Assembly (NCBI RefSeq): GCF_000153305.1
Contig: NZ_CH724107.1
Coordinates: 1,016,820 to 1,061,336 of the forward strand
Reading direction: 5' to 3'
Length of the DNA stretch: 44,517 nucleotides
Source of the DNA: Oceanicola granulosus HTCC2516
Lineage (GTDB): Bacteria > Pseudomonadota > Alphaproteobacteria > Rhodobacterales > Rhodobacteraceae
The position numbers and the translations under genes are program-made. Of this stretch, positions 36,463 to 43,873 are shown one piece after another; position 1 is the stretch's first letter; the number at the start of each line of letters is the position of its first letter. Below the pieces are notes generated by a model. The model saw only the letters and a list, made by a program, of their open reading frames with translations, was not told where the DNA came from and ran no database searches.

Positions 36463-39144
36463 TCACTCCGCGGCGAGCGCCTCGCGGGCCGGCAGCGTCA
36501 CGCGGAACGCCGCGCCGCCGCGGCCCGGCTGATAGCCGATCGCGCCGCCGAGCCGCGCCATGATCTCGCGGCAGATCGCGAGCCCCAGCCCCGCGCCGCC
36601 CGCCGTGCCCTGGTCGGTCAGGCGCGAGAACTTCTCGAAGATCAGCTCCGTGTCCTCGGGCGCGATGCCAGAGCCGTTGTCGATGAAGTCGACGGCGGTG
36701 CGCCCGCCCACCTCCAGCACCTCGATGCGCAGCTCCGGGCGCGGGGCGGCACAGTACTTGCCGACATTGGCGATCAGGTTGATGAACACCTGCGCGAGCC
36801 GGTCGAGATCGGTCTCCAGCGCCACGGCCGCCTCGCGCGCGCGGTTGCGCCGGACGGCGAGGCCCTCGGCCCCGGCGGCGGCGATGGCGCGGTCGAGCAG
36901 GTCGGAGAGCCGCCCCTCCTGCCGGTTCAGCGTCACCTGCCCGTTCTCCAGCACCGCGAGGTCGAGCAGGTCGTCGAGCAGCCGGGTCAGGCGCAGCGCC
37001 TCGTCGTGGATGATCCCGGCATAGCGCGCCTGCCCCTCCGGGCCGATCCCGCCGTCGCGCAGCAGCTCGGAGAACGAGCGGATCGACGTCATCGGCGTGC
37101 GCAGCTCGTGGCTGATCTGGGAGAGGAAGGCGTCCTTCTGGATCGACAGCGCCGTCAGCTTGGCGTTGGCCTCGCGCAGGGCGCGGGCGGTGCGCTCCTG
37201 CTCGCGGCTCTTTTCCTCGAGACGAGCGGAGTATTCCATGATCTGCGCCGCCTCGTCGGCGACCGCGATCAGGTCCTCGACGGAGACCGACGCGCCCTCG
37301 GTGATCTGCCCGATCATCGCGTGCGCCGTCGCCGCGCCGACCGAGCCGGAGAGCTCGCGCTCGAGCGCCTCCACGAAGGCGGGCGTCACGTCGGGCAGGT
37401 AGCCCTCCTTGCCCTGCCGCCGCGCGGCGCGCTGGAACAGCGCCTGCGCCTCGCTCGCGCCGATGATGCGCTGCGACATCACCAGCAGGTCCTCCGCCCC
37501 TGCCGAGCGCGTCGACCAGGCGCGCGGGCCGGGGGAGTGTTCGAAGACGTTGACGAACTGCGCCCCCTGCAGCCGCTCGAGCGGGGTCGGGAAGGTGAGG
37601 ATGGAGGCGAGGAAGAACACCGCGCCGTTGAGCAGCAGGGACCACAGGATCGCGTGCACCACCGGGTCGAGCGTCGTCAGCCCGAGCAGTCCGTAGGGGC
37701 GCAGCCAGCCGATGCCGAAGGGGCCCTGCGCCATGAGCGTGGCGCTCATCAGGTTGCCCTCGCCGAAGCTTGGCAGGAACAGCGTCCACGCCCAGACGGC
37801 GAAGCCGGTGAGCAGCCCCGCCGCCGCGCCCCAGCGGGTCGCGCCGCGCCAGAAGATGCCGCCGATCAGCGCCGGCAGCACCTGCACCAGCCCGGTGAAG
37901 GAGATCAGCCCGATCGCCGCCAGCGCCGCGCCGCCGCCCGACAGGCGGAAGTAGAGGTAGCCCAGCGCCAGCACGCCGAGGATCGACAGCCGCCGCGCCA
38001 TCACGACCACCCGGCGCACGTCGCCCGACACCATCGCGCCGTCCGAGCGCGCCGACAGCCACGCGGGGACGACGATGTGGTTGGAGACCATGGTGGCCAG
38101 CGCGATGGTGGCGACGATGACCATCGAGGTCGCCGAGGACAGCCCGCCGAGGAAGGACAGCATCGCCAGCCCCTCGCGCCGCTCCGCCAGCGGCAGGGTC
38201 AGCACGAAAAGATCGGGGTTGGCGCCCGCCGGCAGCCGGTCGAGCCCGACGACGGCGATCGGCACCACGAACAGGCTCATCGCGAACAGGTAGAGCGGGA
38301 AGGCCCAGGAGGCGGTGCCGAGGTGGCGCTCGTCGCTGTTCTCCACCACCAGCACCTGGAACATCCGCGGCAGGCAGATGATCGCGGCCGCCGACACGAA
38401 GGTCAACGCCACCCAGCGGCTGCCCGAGGGCTTCCACGCGGCGATGGGGGAGGCGTCGATCAGCGCCAGCGTCTCGCGCACGCCGCCGGCGAGGCCCCAG
38501 ACGACGAAGATGCCGACCGCGAGCAGCGCGCAGAGCTTGACGACGGCCTCGACGGCGATGGCGATGACGATGCCGTGGTGGCGCTCGTTGGCGTCGAGGT
38601 TGCGGGTGCCGAACAGGATGGTGAAGATCGCCAGCCCCGCGGCGACCCACAGCCCCGCCACGGTCAGCTCCGTGCCCTGCCACTCGCGGCCCGCGGCCTC
38701 GGCGAAGACCGAGAAGGAGAAGGTGACCGATTGCAGCTGGAGCGCGATGTAGGGCGTCGTGCCGACCACCGCGAGCAGGGTCACGATCACCCCGAGCGCC
38801 GTCGACTTGCCGAAGCGCGAGGAGATCAGGTCGGCGATCGAGGTGATCCGGTGGGTGCGCCCGATCCGCACCAGCTTGCGCAGCACCCACCACCAGCCGA
38901 CCATCACCAGCGTAGGGCCGAGGTAGATCGTCAGGTACTCCAGCCCCGAGCGCGCGGCGTAGCCGACCGCGCCGTAGAAGGTCCAGGCTGTGCAGTAGAT
39001 CGACAGCGACAGGGTGTAGATCGTCGACGAGCGCATCCACGCGTCGCGGCCCTGCTCGGCACGGCGTTCGGCGGCGAAGGCGATCAGGAACAGGAACGCC
39101 ACGTAGGCCAGCGCGACGGCGACGAGCAGGTTGAACGACACCAT
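36463..39144 (-). CDS. Sodium:solute symporter-histidine kinase fusion (CbrA-like)
   Basis: An 893-residue sensor. Residues 1-520 form a 12-13-helix SLC5/SSS symporter fold (ISTIYTLSLS-type first helices, YLTIYLGPTLV, FLGGLSSATSMVIV). About 575-640 fits a STAC linker (LERELSGSVGAATAHAM). HisKA follows, with phospho-acceptor H679 in ISHELRTPMTS, then a HATPase_c domain with N793, DNGSGI at 822-827 and GLGLAICREI at about 852. The protein may sense a transported solute or its flux and signal to the co-transcribed response regulator. The solute is unknown; Pseudomonas CbrA with this layout handles histidine. The ATG overlaps the stop of the small membrane protein. Confidence 0.88.
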   Translation of the reverse strand: MVSFNLLVAVALAYVAFLFLIAFAAERRAEQGRDAWMRSSTIYTLSLSIYCTAWTFYGAVGYAARSGLEYLTIYLGPTLVMVGWWWVLRKLVRIGRTHRITSIADLISSRFGKSTALGVIVTLLAVVGTTPYIALQLQSVTFSFSVFAEAAGREWQGTELTVAGLWVAAGLAIFTILFGTRNLDANERHHGIVIAIAVEAVVKLCALLAVGIFVVWGLAGGVRETLALIDASPIAAWKPSGSRWVALTFVSAAAIICLPRMFQVLVVENSDERHLGTASWAFPLYLFAMSLFVVPIAVVGLDRLPAGANPDLFVLTLPLAERREGLAMLSFLGGLSSATSMVIVATIALATMVSNHIVVPAWLSARSDGAMVSGDVRRVVVMARRLSILGVLALGYLYFRLSGGGAALAAIGLISFTGLVQVLPALIGGIFWRGATRWGAAAGLLTGFAVWAWTLFLPSFGEGNLMSATLMAQGPFGIGWLRPYGLLGLTTLDPVVHAILWSLLLNGAVFFLASILTFPTPLERLQGAQFVNVFEHSPGPRAWSTRSAGAEDLLVMSQRIIGASEAQALFQRAARRQGKEGYLPDVTPAFVEALERELSGSVGAATAHAMIGQITEGASVSVEDLIAVADEAAQIMEYSARLEEKSREQERTARALREANAKLTALSIQKDAFLSQISHELRTPMTSIRSFSELLRDGGIGPEGQARYAGIIHDEALRLTRLLDDLLDLAVLENGQVTLNRQEGRLSDLLDRAIAAAGAEGLAVRRNRAREAAVALETDLDRLAQVFINLIANVGKYCAAPRPELRIEVLEVGGRTAVDFIDNGSGIAPEDTELIFEKFSRLTDQGTAGGAGLGLAICREIMARLGGAIGYQPGRGGAAFRVTLPAREALAAE

Positions 39145-39404
39145 CAGTCGGCGCCGTCGCGCGGCGGGCTCTCGTCGGCGAGCCGGCGCGACAGCAGCGC
39201 GGCGACGGCCACCAGGAGCGCCCAGAGGACGAACAGGTAGATCAGCACGCCCCCGGTGCGCGCGGCCGGGTCGGCGCCGCGCAGCAGGGGCAGCAGGATG
39301 AGGACGGCGCCGAAGAGCGGCAGCATCCGCGCCAGGTCGCGCAGGCGGCGGCGGCCGTAGGTCTCGCGCGCCAGGAACACCGGCCCCCGCGGCGCGCCGC
39401 TCAT
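39144..39404 (-). CDS. Small two-helix membrane protein in the kinase operon
   Basis: An 86-residue protein with a basic N-terminal loop (RETYGRRRLRDLAR) and two hydrophobic helices at about residues 29-41 and 50-68, joined by a short turn (RGADPAARTG). It ends in an acidic-basic tail. ATG and stop both overlap neighbours by 4 bases, so it is locked into the response regulator/kinase operon. Some SSS symporters travel with a small subunit (DUF4212-like), and position and topology suggest an analogous accessory subunit. I do not recognise a specific family. Confidence 0.65.
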   Translation of the reverse strand: MSGAPRGPVFLARETYGRRRLRDLARMLPLFGAVLILLPLLRGADPAARTGGVLIYLFVLWALLVAVAALLSRRLADESPPRDGAD

Positions 39405-39769
39405 GGCCCCGCCAGCGCCCGCACCCGCTCGAGCACCTCGGCGTTGGAGAAGGGCTTGGTCATGAAGTGGTCGACCCCGAGCCGCTCGGCGAGCTCGCGG
39501 TCCTTGGCCTGCCCGCGCGCGGTGAGCATCAGCACCGGCAGGTGGCGCAGCTGCGGGCTGTGGCGCACGTCCTGCAGGATGTCGTAGCCGCTGCGCCCGG
39601 GCAGCATCACGTCGAGGATCACGACGTCGGGCGGGTAGGCCGCGAGCCGCTCGAGCGCGGTGGTCCCGTCGGCGTGGGTGTGGACCGTCCACCCGTCGCG
39701 CGACAGGATGAAGCAGATCGCCTCGATGATGTTGGGCTCGTCCTCGATGAGGAGAACACGCTTCGCCAT
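39401..39769 (-). CDS. Single-domain response regulator
   Basis: A 122-residue CheY-like receiver with no output domain. The acidic pocket is D10/E11, the phospho-acceptor is D53 in VVILDVMLPG, the switch threonine is T83 (MLTARG) and the lysine is K105 (MTKPF). GGGAGGAGGGG just before the ATG is a very strong ribosome site. It is the first gene of an operon with the small membrane protein and the symporter-kinase. Without a DNA-binding domain it must act by protein contact: on a motor component, another kinase, or as a relay. Confidence 0.9.
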   Translation of the reverse strand: MAKRVLLIEDEPNIIEAICFILSRDGWTVHTHADGTTALERLAAYPPDVVILDVMLPGRSGYDILQDVRHSPQLRHLPVLMLTARGQAKDRELAERLGVDHFMTKPFSNAEVLERVRALAGP

Positions 39770-39801
39770 CCCCTCCTCCCCAGGATCCGGACTGCCGGGC
39801 G

Positions 39802-39831
39802 TTTATGTCCGCATTGGTGCGGGGGAGTCAA
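39802..39831 (-). promoter_or_regulatory. Promoter of the response regulator operon with internal palindrome
   Basis: On the minus strand, TTGACT (39831-39826) and CATAAA (39807-39802) are separated by 18 bases, close to sigma-70 consensus, with the transcription start expected about 25 bases before the response regulator ATG. The spacer holds a perfect inverted repeat CCGCA-TTGG-TGCGG (39809-39822), which a regulator could use to block polymerase. Confidence 0.5.
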
Positions 39832-39883
39832 AAGAATGCGGATGGGGGCGGACGATGGGGGGGGTGGCGGCGCAGGAGGGGGG

Positions 39884-39940
39884 GCCGGGCTGAAGCCCGG
39901 CCTACGGGGCGCCGTATCGTAGGCCGGGCTTCAGCCCGGC
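39884..39940. repeat. Pair of REP-like elements in inverted orientation
   Basis: A 28-base element identical to 12140-12167 is followed after an 11-base spacer (39907-39917) by an exact 23-base reverse complement of its first 23 bases. The pair can form a long 23-bp hairpin, and each copy also forms its own 7-bp stem (GCCGGGC/GCCCGGC). It lies between the mipA-like stop and the response regulator promoter, where it could end or protect the mipA transcript. Confidence 0.75.
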
Positions 39941-39950
39941 ACGCGCGCCC

Positions 39951-40709
39951 CTAGAATCCGAGGCTGATGTTGCGCGTGACGCCGATGCGCAGGGACAGCT
40001 GTTCGTCGGAGCCTTGCTCGACGATCGGGCTGTCGGCGGCGGAGCCGACGAACCGGTCGTAGCGCACCGCGCCGTCGACGCCCCAATCCTGATTGATGTC
40101 GTAGGTCATGCCCAGCTCGACACCTGCGGAGACCGGCCCGCCGTCGGCCTCGTAGGCGGCGAGGGTGCCCGAGGCGGCGGACTCGGCGGCGCTCACCCCG
40201 AAGTAGGTGTCGGAATATTGCTCGCTGCCGAACAGCATCCGCGGCCCGACGCTCATCGTCAGCCCGCCGAGCGGGCGGAACACCGCGTCGGCGCCCACCT
40301 CCGCGACGAGCGACTCGTGGCCGATCACGCCGTAGCGCACGTCGGCGAAGGCCTCGAAGGCGGAGGAGGTGTAGCCGAGCCCGGCGCCGAGCTCGAGGCT
40401 GGCGTCGACGTCGTCGAGGCCGGCGAGCTCGCCGTACTCGTCGGCGCTGCGCTCGGGGATGTAGCGGAACGAGCCGCGCATGCCGAGGCCGTAGCCCGGC
40501 GCGCCGCCGCCGAAGTCGCGGCCCATGAGCGAGACCTGCAGGTTGCTCACCGCCAGGTCGGGCCCGTAGCTCAGTTCGTCGGAGCCGAAATACCCCGGCT
40601 TCGCCGCCACGCCGCCGCGCAGGGTGAAGGACAGACCCGTCTGGGCGGCCGCGCTCGTGGAGGTCAGCAGGGCCAGCGCCGTCGCGGCGGTCAGGAGGGG
40701 TCGAATCAT
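39951..40709 (-). CDS. MipA/OmpV-family outer-membrane protein
   Basis: A 252-residue barrel protein. A signal peptide (MIRPLLTAATALALLTS) ends near SAAAQ at residue 23. The mature part alternates short amphipathic strands: LRGGVAAKPGYFGSDE, LGMRGSFRYIPERS, LSVGPRML-type strands and a C-terminal ITRNISLGF-type end with terminal phenylalanine, a barrel-assembly signal. MipA in E. coli binds a murein hydrolase/synthase pair, and OmpV-like proteins elsewhere act in adhesion or transport; the role here is unknown. I chose the ATG at 40709 because the signal peptide starts there. It is divergent from rlmJ. Confidence 0.83.
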   Translation of the reverse strand: MIRPLLTAATALALLTSTSAAAQTGLSFTLRGGVAAKPGYFGSDELSYGPDLAVSNLQVSLMGRDFGGGAPGYGLGMRGSFRYIPERSADEYGELAGLDDVDASLELGAGLGYTSSAFEAFADVRYGVIGHESLVAEVGADAVFRPLGGLTMSVGPRMLFGSEQYSDTYFGVSAAESAASGTLAAYEADGGPVSAGVELGMTYDINQDWGVDGAVRYDRFVGSAADSPIVEQGSDEQLSLRIGVTRNISLGF

Positions 40710-40824
40710 GTGGTCGTCCAGCATTGGGGGTGCGGTCACCGGACGCTAGCCCGGGGGCCGCGCCCGGCCAATCGATTCGCCGCCCGCGCTTGTCTTCTTC
40801 TCGCGGGCGCGGCAGAGCTGCATC

Positions 40825-41613
40825 ATGCTCTCCTACCAGCACGCCTACCACGCCGGGAACATGGCCGATGTGCACAAGCACGCGGTCCTCGCCACGGCGC
40901 TCGCCTACATGACGGCCAAGCCCAAGCCGATCACCTACATCGAGACCCACGCCGGCCGCGGCCTCTACCGGCTCGACGGGGCCGAGGCGGCGAAGACCGG
41001 CGAGGCGGCGCAGGGCATCGCGCGCCGGGAGGCGGACTTCCCGCCCGGCCACCCCTACCGCGACTGCCTCGACGCGGTGCGCGCGGCGCATGGCGCGACG
41101 GCCTACCCCGGCTCGCCGCTGATCGCCGAGACGCTGCTGCGGGTGGGCGACGTGCTGCACCTCGCCGAACTGCACCCCCGGGAGCACGCGGCGCTCGACG
41201 CGCTGCTCGGGCGGCGCGCGCGGGTCCACCGGCGCGACGGGGCGGAGCTGGCGCTGTCGCTCTGCCCGCCCGACCCGCGCCGGGGACTGATGCTGATCGA
41301 TCCGTCGTGGGAGGTGAAGGACGAGTGGGCCGAGATGCCCCGGCTGCTCGCGCGGCTGCACCGGGTCTGGCCGGTGGGCGTGCTGATGCTGTGGTACCCG
41401 CGTCTCGTGAGCGGCGCGCACCTTTCGATGGTGCGCGACGTGCGCGCCCGGCTGCCCGAGGCGCGGCTGCACGAGATCGGCTTCCCCCCCGCGCGGCCCG
41501 GGCACGGGATGATCGGTTCGGGGCTGGTGCTGGTCAATCCGCCCTGGGGCGTCGAGGACGAGCTCGCGCGGCTCTCGGCGCTCTTTCCAACCAGCGCCTC
41601 CGGCCCTAGTTAA
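40825..41613 (+). CDS. rlmJ: 23S rRNA (adenine2030-N6)-methyltransferase RlmJ
   Basis: A 262-residue SAM-dependent methyltransferase modifying 23S rRNA A2030. The N-terminal MLSYQHAYHAGNMADVHKH is diagnostic of RlmJ. ITYIETHAGRGLY at about residues 36-48 is the SAM-binding region, and LIDPSWEVKDEW at about 155-166 is the catalytic motif IV. E. coli has DPPYE there; this protein has DPSWE, a change in the proline stack but with the aspartate kept. The C-terminal GSGLVLVNPPWGVEDE is typical. First gene of a likely three-gene operon. Confidence 0.93.
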   Translation: MLSYQHAYHAGNMADVHKHAVLATALAYMTAKPKPITYIETHAGRGLYRLDGAEAAKTGEAAQGIARREADFPPGHPYRDCLDAVRAAHGATAYPGSPLIAETLLRVGDVLHLAELHPREHAALDALLGRRARVHRRDGAELALSLCPPDPRRGLMLIDPSWEVKDEWAEMPRLLARLHRVWPVGVLMLWYPRLVSGAHLSMVRDVRARLPEARLHEIGFPPARPGHGMIGSGLVLVNPPWGVEDELARLSALFPTSASGPS

Positions 41614-41619
41614 AGCGCC

Positions 41620-42063
41620 ATGTTCGCAGACCTCCTCAAGCGGCTGACCGCCGCCGAGCCCGACCCGCTCCCCGACACCGATGCCCGGCTGGCGCTGACG
41701 GCGCTCCTGGTGCGGCTGGCCAAGTCCGACGGCGACTACGACAGCGCCGAGATCTCGCGCATCGACCGCATCCTGAGCGCGCGCTACGCGCTCAACCCGG
41801 TCGAGGCGGCGCAGCTGCGCGCCGAGGCCGAGCGGCTCGAGCGCGAGGCGCCCGACACGGTGCGCTTCACCCGCGCCATCAAGGACGCCGTGGCCTACGA
41901 TCAGCGCGAGGCGGTGATCGAGGCGCTCTGGGAGGTGGTGCTCGCCGACGGGGTGCGCGACGAGGAGGAGGACGCGCTGATCCGGATGGTCGCGCCGCTG
42001 CTCGGCGTCTCCGACCCCGAGAGCGCCATGGCCCGCCAGCGCGTCGAGGCGCGCCAGAAGTGA
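41620..42063 (+). CDS. TerB-like protein
   Basis: A 147-residue all-helical protein of the TerB/DjlA-type family. It has two matching acidic turns, AKSDGDYDSAEISRIDRIL near residue 34 and LADGVRDEEEDALIRMV near 108, each ending with the spaced aspartates and glutamates that TerB uses to hold metal. TerB is linked to tellurite resistance in ter clusters, but no other ter gene is here, so tellurite resistance should not be assumed. It starts 6 bases after rlmJ and its stop overlaps the start of the next gene. Confidence 0.75.
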   Translation: MFADLLKRLTAAEPDPLPDTDARLALTALLVRLAKSDGDYDSAEISRIDRILSARYALNPVEAAQLRAEAERLEREAPDTVRFTRAIKDAVAYDQREAVIEALWEVVLADGVRDEEEDALIRMVAPLLGVSDPESAMARQRVEARQK

Positions 42064-42821
42064 CCGCCGAGCCGCGCGCGGCGCTGCCGATGTACGCGCG
42101 GCCCGAGACGGCCGAGGCCGAGGCGCGGCTCTGGGCGCTGATGCGCGCAGCGCTGCCCGACCTGCCGGCCCGTCTCGGCACCCCGGATGACCTGGTCGCC
42201 CATTGGCGCGCGCCCGACCTCGTCCTGTCGCAGACCTGCGGCCTGCCCTACCGGACGTTGCTGCACGACAGGGTGCAGCTCGTCGGCACTCCCGACTACG
42301 CCCTCCCCGACTGCCCGCCCGGCCACTATCGCTCCGTCCTCGTGATGCGCCCCGACGCCGCCACGCGGGACCCGGAGGCCTGGGCGCGGGCACGCTTCGC
42401 CACGAACTCGCGCGGCTCGCACTCGGGCTGGGCCGCGCCGGTGACGCACCTCGCGACGCACGGCCTCGCCTTCGCCGACGTGCTCGAGACCGGGGGCCAT
42501 GTCGCGTCGCTCCGGGCGGTCGCCCGCGGCGACGCCGCCCTGGCCGCCATCGACGCCCAGAGCTGGCGCCTCGCCCGGCGATGGGAGCCCGCGGCGGCGG
42601 GGCTGGTCGAGGTCGGGCGGACCGCGCCGACACCGGGGCTGCCGCTCATCACCGGCCCGGCGGGCGACGCGGCGGCGCTCGCGGCGGCCTACGCGGCAGC
42701 GGTCGGGGATCTCGGCGCGGCGGCGCGGGAGCGGCTGGGGCTGGCGGGGCTGGTGGCGATCCCGGCGGAGGCGTACCTGGCGGTGCCGACGCCGGAGTCG
42801 GTGCGGGCCTCGGAGGTCTAG
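42060..42821 (+). CDS. PhnD-like solute-binding-fold protein without signal peptide
   Basis: A 253-residue protein with a PhnD/periplasmic-binding-protein type II fold: ALPMYARPETAEAEARLWAL, LVLSQTCGLPYRT, HYRSVLVMRPDA, RFATNSRGSHSGWAA and AIDAQSWRLARR at about residue 155. PhnD is normally periplasmic, but no signal peptide precedes the fold here, and the N-terminus begins with the fold itself. It would therefore stay in the cytosol. The start is a GTG overlapping the TerB stop (GTGA); an ATG at 42090 is the alternative. No phosphonate gene is near. Function unknown. Confidence 0.65.
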   Translation: MTAEPRAALPMYARPETAEAEARLWALMRAALPDLPARLGTPDDLVAHWRAPDLVLSQTCGLPYRTLLHDRVQLVGTPDYALPDCPPGHYRSVLVMRPDAATRDPEAWARARFATNSRGSHSGWAAPVTHLATHGLAFADVLETGGHVASLRAVARGDAALAAIDAQSWRLARRWEPAAAGLVEVGRTAPTPGLPLITGPAGDAAALAAAYAAAVGDLGAAARERLGLAGLVAIPAEAYLAVPTPESVRASEV

Positions 42822-42877
42822 CGGCGATCGCTCGGGGGTCGCGGGGCGCCAGGGGCCCGACTTCGGGGCGGCTGGAC

Positions 42878-42909
42878 CGGCGGGATTGCATATTTCTGGC
42901 CAGATGAAG
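42878..42909. other. Second copy of the GGCGGG...ATATTT intergenic motif
   Basis: GGCGGGATTGCATATTTCTG followed by GCCAGATGAAG, 57 bases after the PhnD-like stop. It resembles the block at 9641-9674, with 3-4 extra bases in the middle. The surrounding 198-base gap (42822-43019) holds no gene; the ABC operon promoter must be here but I found no clear -35/-10 pair. Confidence 0.45.
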
Positions 42910-43019
42910 CGGCTTGCGCGCGCGCAGGCGGGAGCCGGCGGCCCGGTAACGCAGGGGCAGTATTGATTTTTGAGCGCGGCTGCGCCCTACTTCCCGCGAC
43001 GCAGGAGACAGGGCAGCGC

Positions 43020-43796
43020 ATGAGTGACACCGCCCCGGTGATCGAGATCCGCAACCTCCACAAGAGCTACGGCTCGCTGGAGGTGCTGCGGGGGGTCGAT
43101 ATCACCGCGCCGGCGGGGCATGTCGTGTCGCTGATCGGCTCGTCCGGGTCGGGGAAGTCGACCCTCCTGCGCTGCGCCAACCTGCTCGAGGAGAGCCAGC
43201 AGGGCGACGTCGTCTTCTGCGGCGAGCCGGTCAAGTGGCGCGGCAGCGGGATGAACCGCCACCCGGCCGACCGCAAGCAGATGATCCGCATCCGCACGAA
43301 CCTGTCGATGGTGTTCCAGCAGTTCAACCTCTGGGCCCACATGACCATCCTGCAGAACGTGATGGAGGCCCCGGTGACGGTGCTCAAGCGCGAGCGCGCG
43401 GAGGTCGAGGCGGCGGCGCGCGGGTACCTCGAGAAGGTCGGCATCGGCGACAAGGCCGACGTCTACCCCGCCCAGCTGTCGGGCGGGCAGCAGCAGCGCG
43501 CGGCGATCGCGCGGGCGCTGGCGATGGAGCCCAAGGCGCTGCTGTTCGACGAGCCGACCTCGGCGCTCGACCCCGAGCTCGAACAGGAGGTCGTGCGGGT
43601 CATCAAGGCGCTCGCCGAGGAGGGCCGCACGATGGTCCTCGTCACCCACGACATGTCCATGGCGCGCGACGTGTCCGATCACGTCGTGTTCCTGCACAAG
43701 GGCCTCATCGAGGAAGAAGGCCCGCCCGAACAGCTGTTCGGTGCTCCGCGATCCGAGAGGTTGCGGGGCTTCCTCAGCGCCGGGCAGGCCGCGTGA
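43020..43796 (+). CDS. Polar amino-acid ABC transporter ATP-binding protein
   Basis: A 258-residue ATPase of the HisP/GlnQ/ArtP class. Walker A is GSSGSGKST near residue 40, the Q-loop is MVFQQFNLWAHMT near 97, the signature is LSGGQQQRAAIARALA near 155, Walker B is ALLFDEPTSALDPE near 178 and the H-loop is LVTHDMSMARDVSDH near 212. The insert WRGSGMNRHPADRKQ before the Q-loop is usual for histidine/arginine/opine transporters. I chose the ATG at 43020, with CAGGAGACAGGG upstream, over an earlier frame opening at 42963. The substrate-binding protein follows after 77 bases. Confidence 0.93.
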   Translation: MSDTAPVIEIRNLHKSYGSLEVLRGVDITAPAGHVVSLIGSSGSGKSTLLRCANLLEESQQGDVVFCGEPVKWRGSGMNRHPADRKQMIRIRTNLSMVFQQFNLWAHMTILQNVMEAPVTVLKRERAEVEAAARGYLEKVGIGDKADVYPAQLSGGQQQRAAIARALAMEPKALLFDEPTSALDPELEQEVVRVIKALAEEGRTMVLVTHDMSMARDVSDHVVFLHKGLIEEEGPPEQLFGAPRSERLRGFLSAGQAA

Positions 43797-43873
43797 GCCC
43801 CCTGCTCGACCCGGCGAGCCGGGCCGAGAACCCGGCCGCCGCAACGAAAACGACCAACGGGAGACCACCCAGC

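Noticed and set aside
37006-39240. A 744-codon plus-strand frame opposite the symporter-kinase
   Set aside because: It is an antisense shadow dominated by R, G, Q, H and D. The minus strand holds well-conserved kinase boxes.
41620-42063. Tellurite resistance locus
   Set aside because: Only one TerB-like gene is present, with no terA, terC, terD or terZ.
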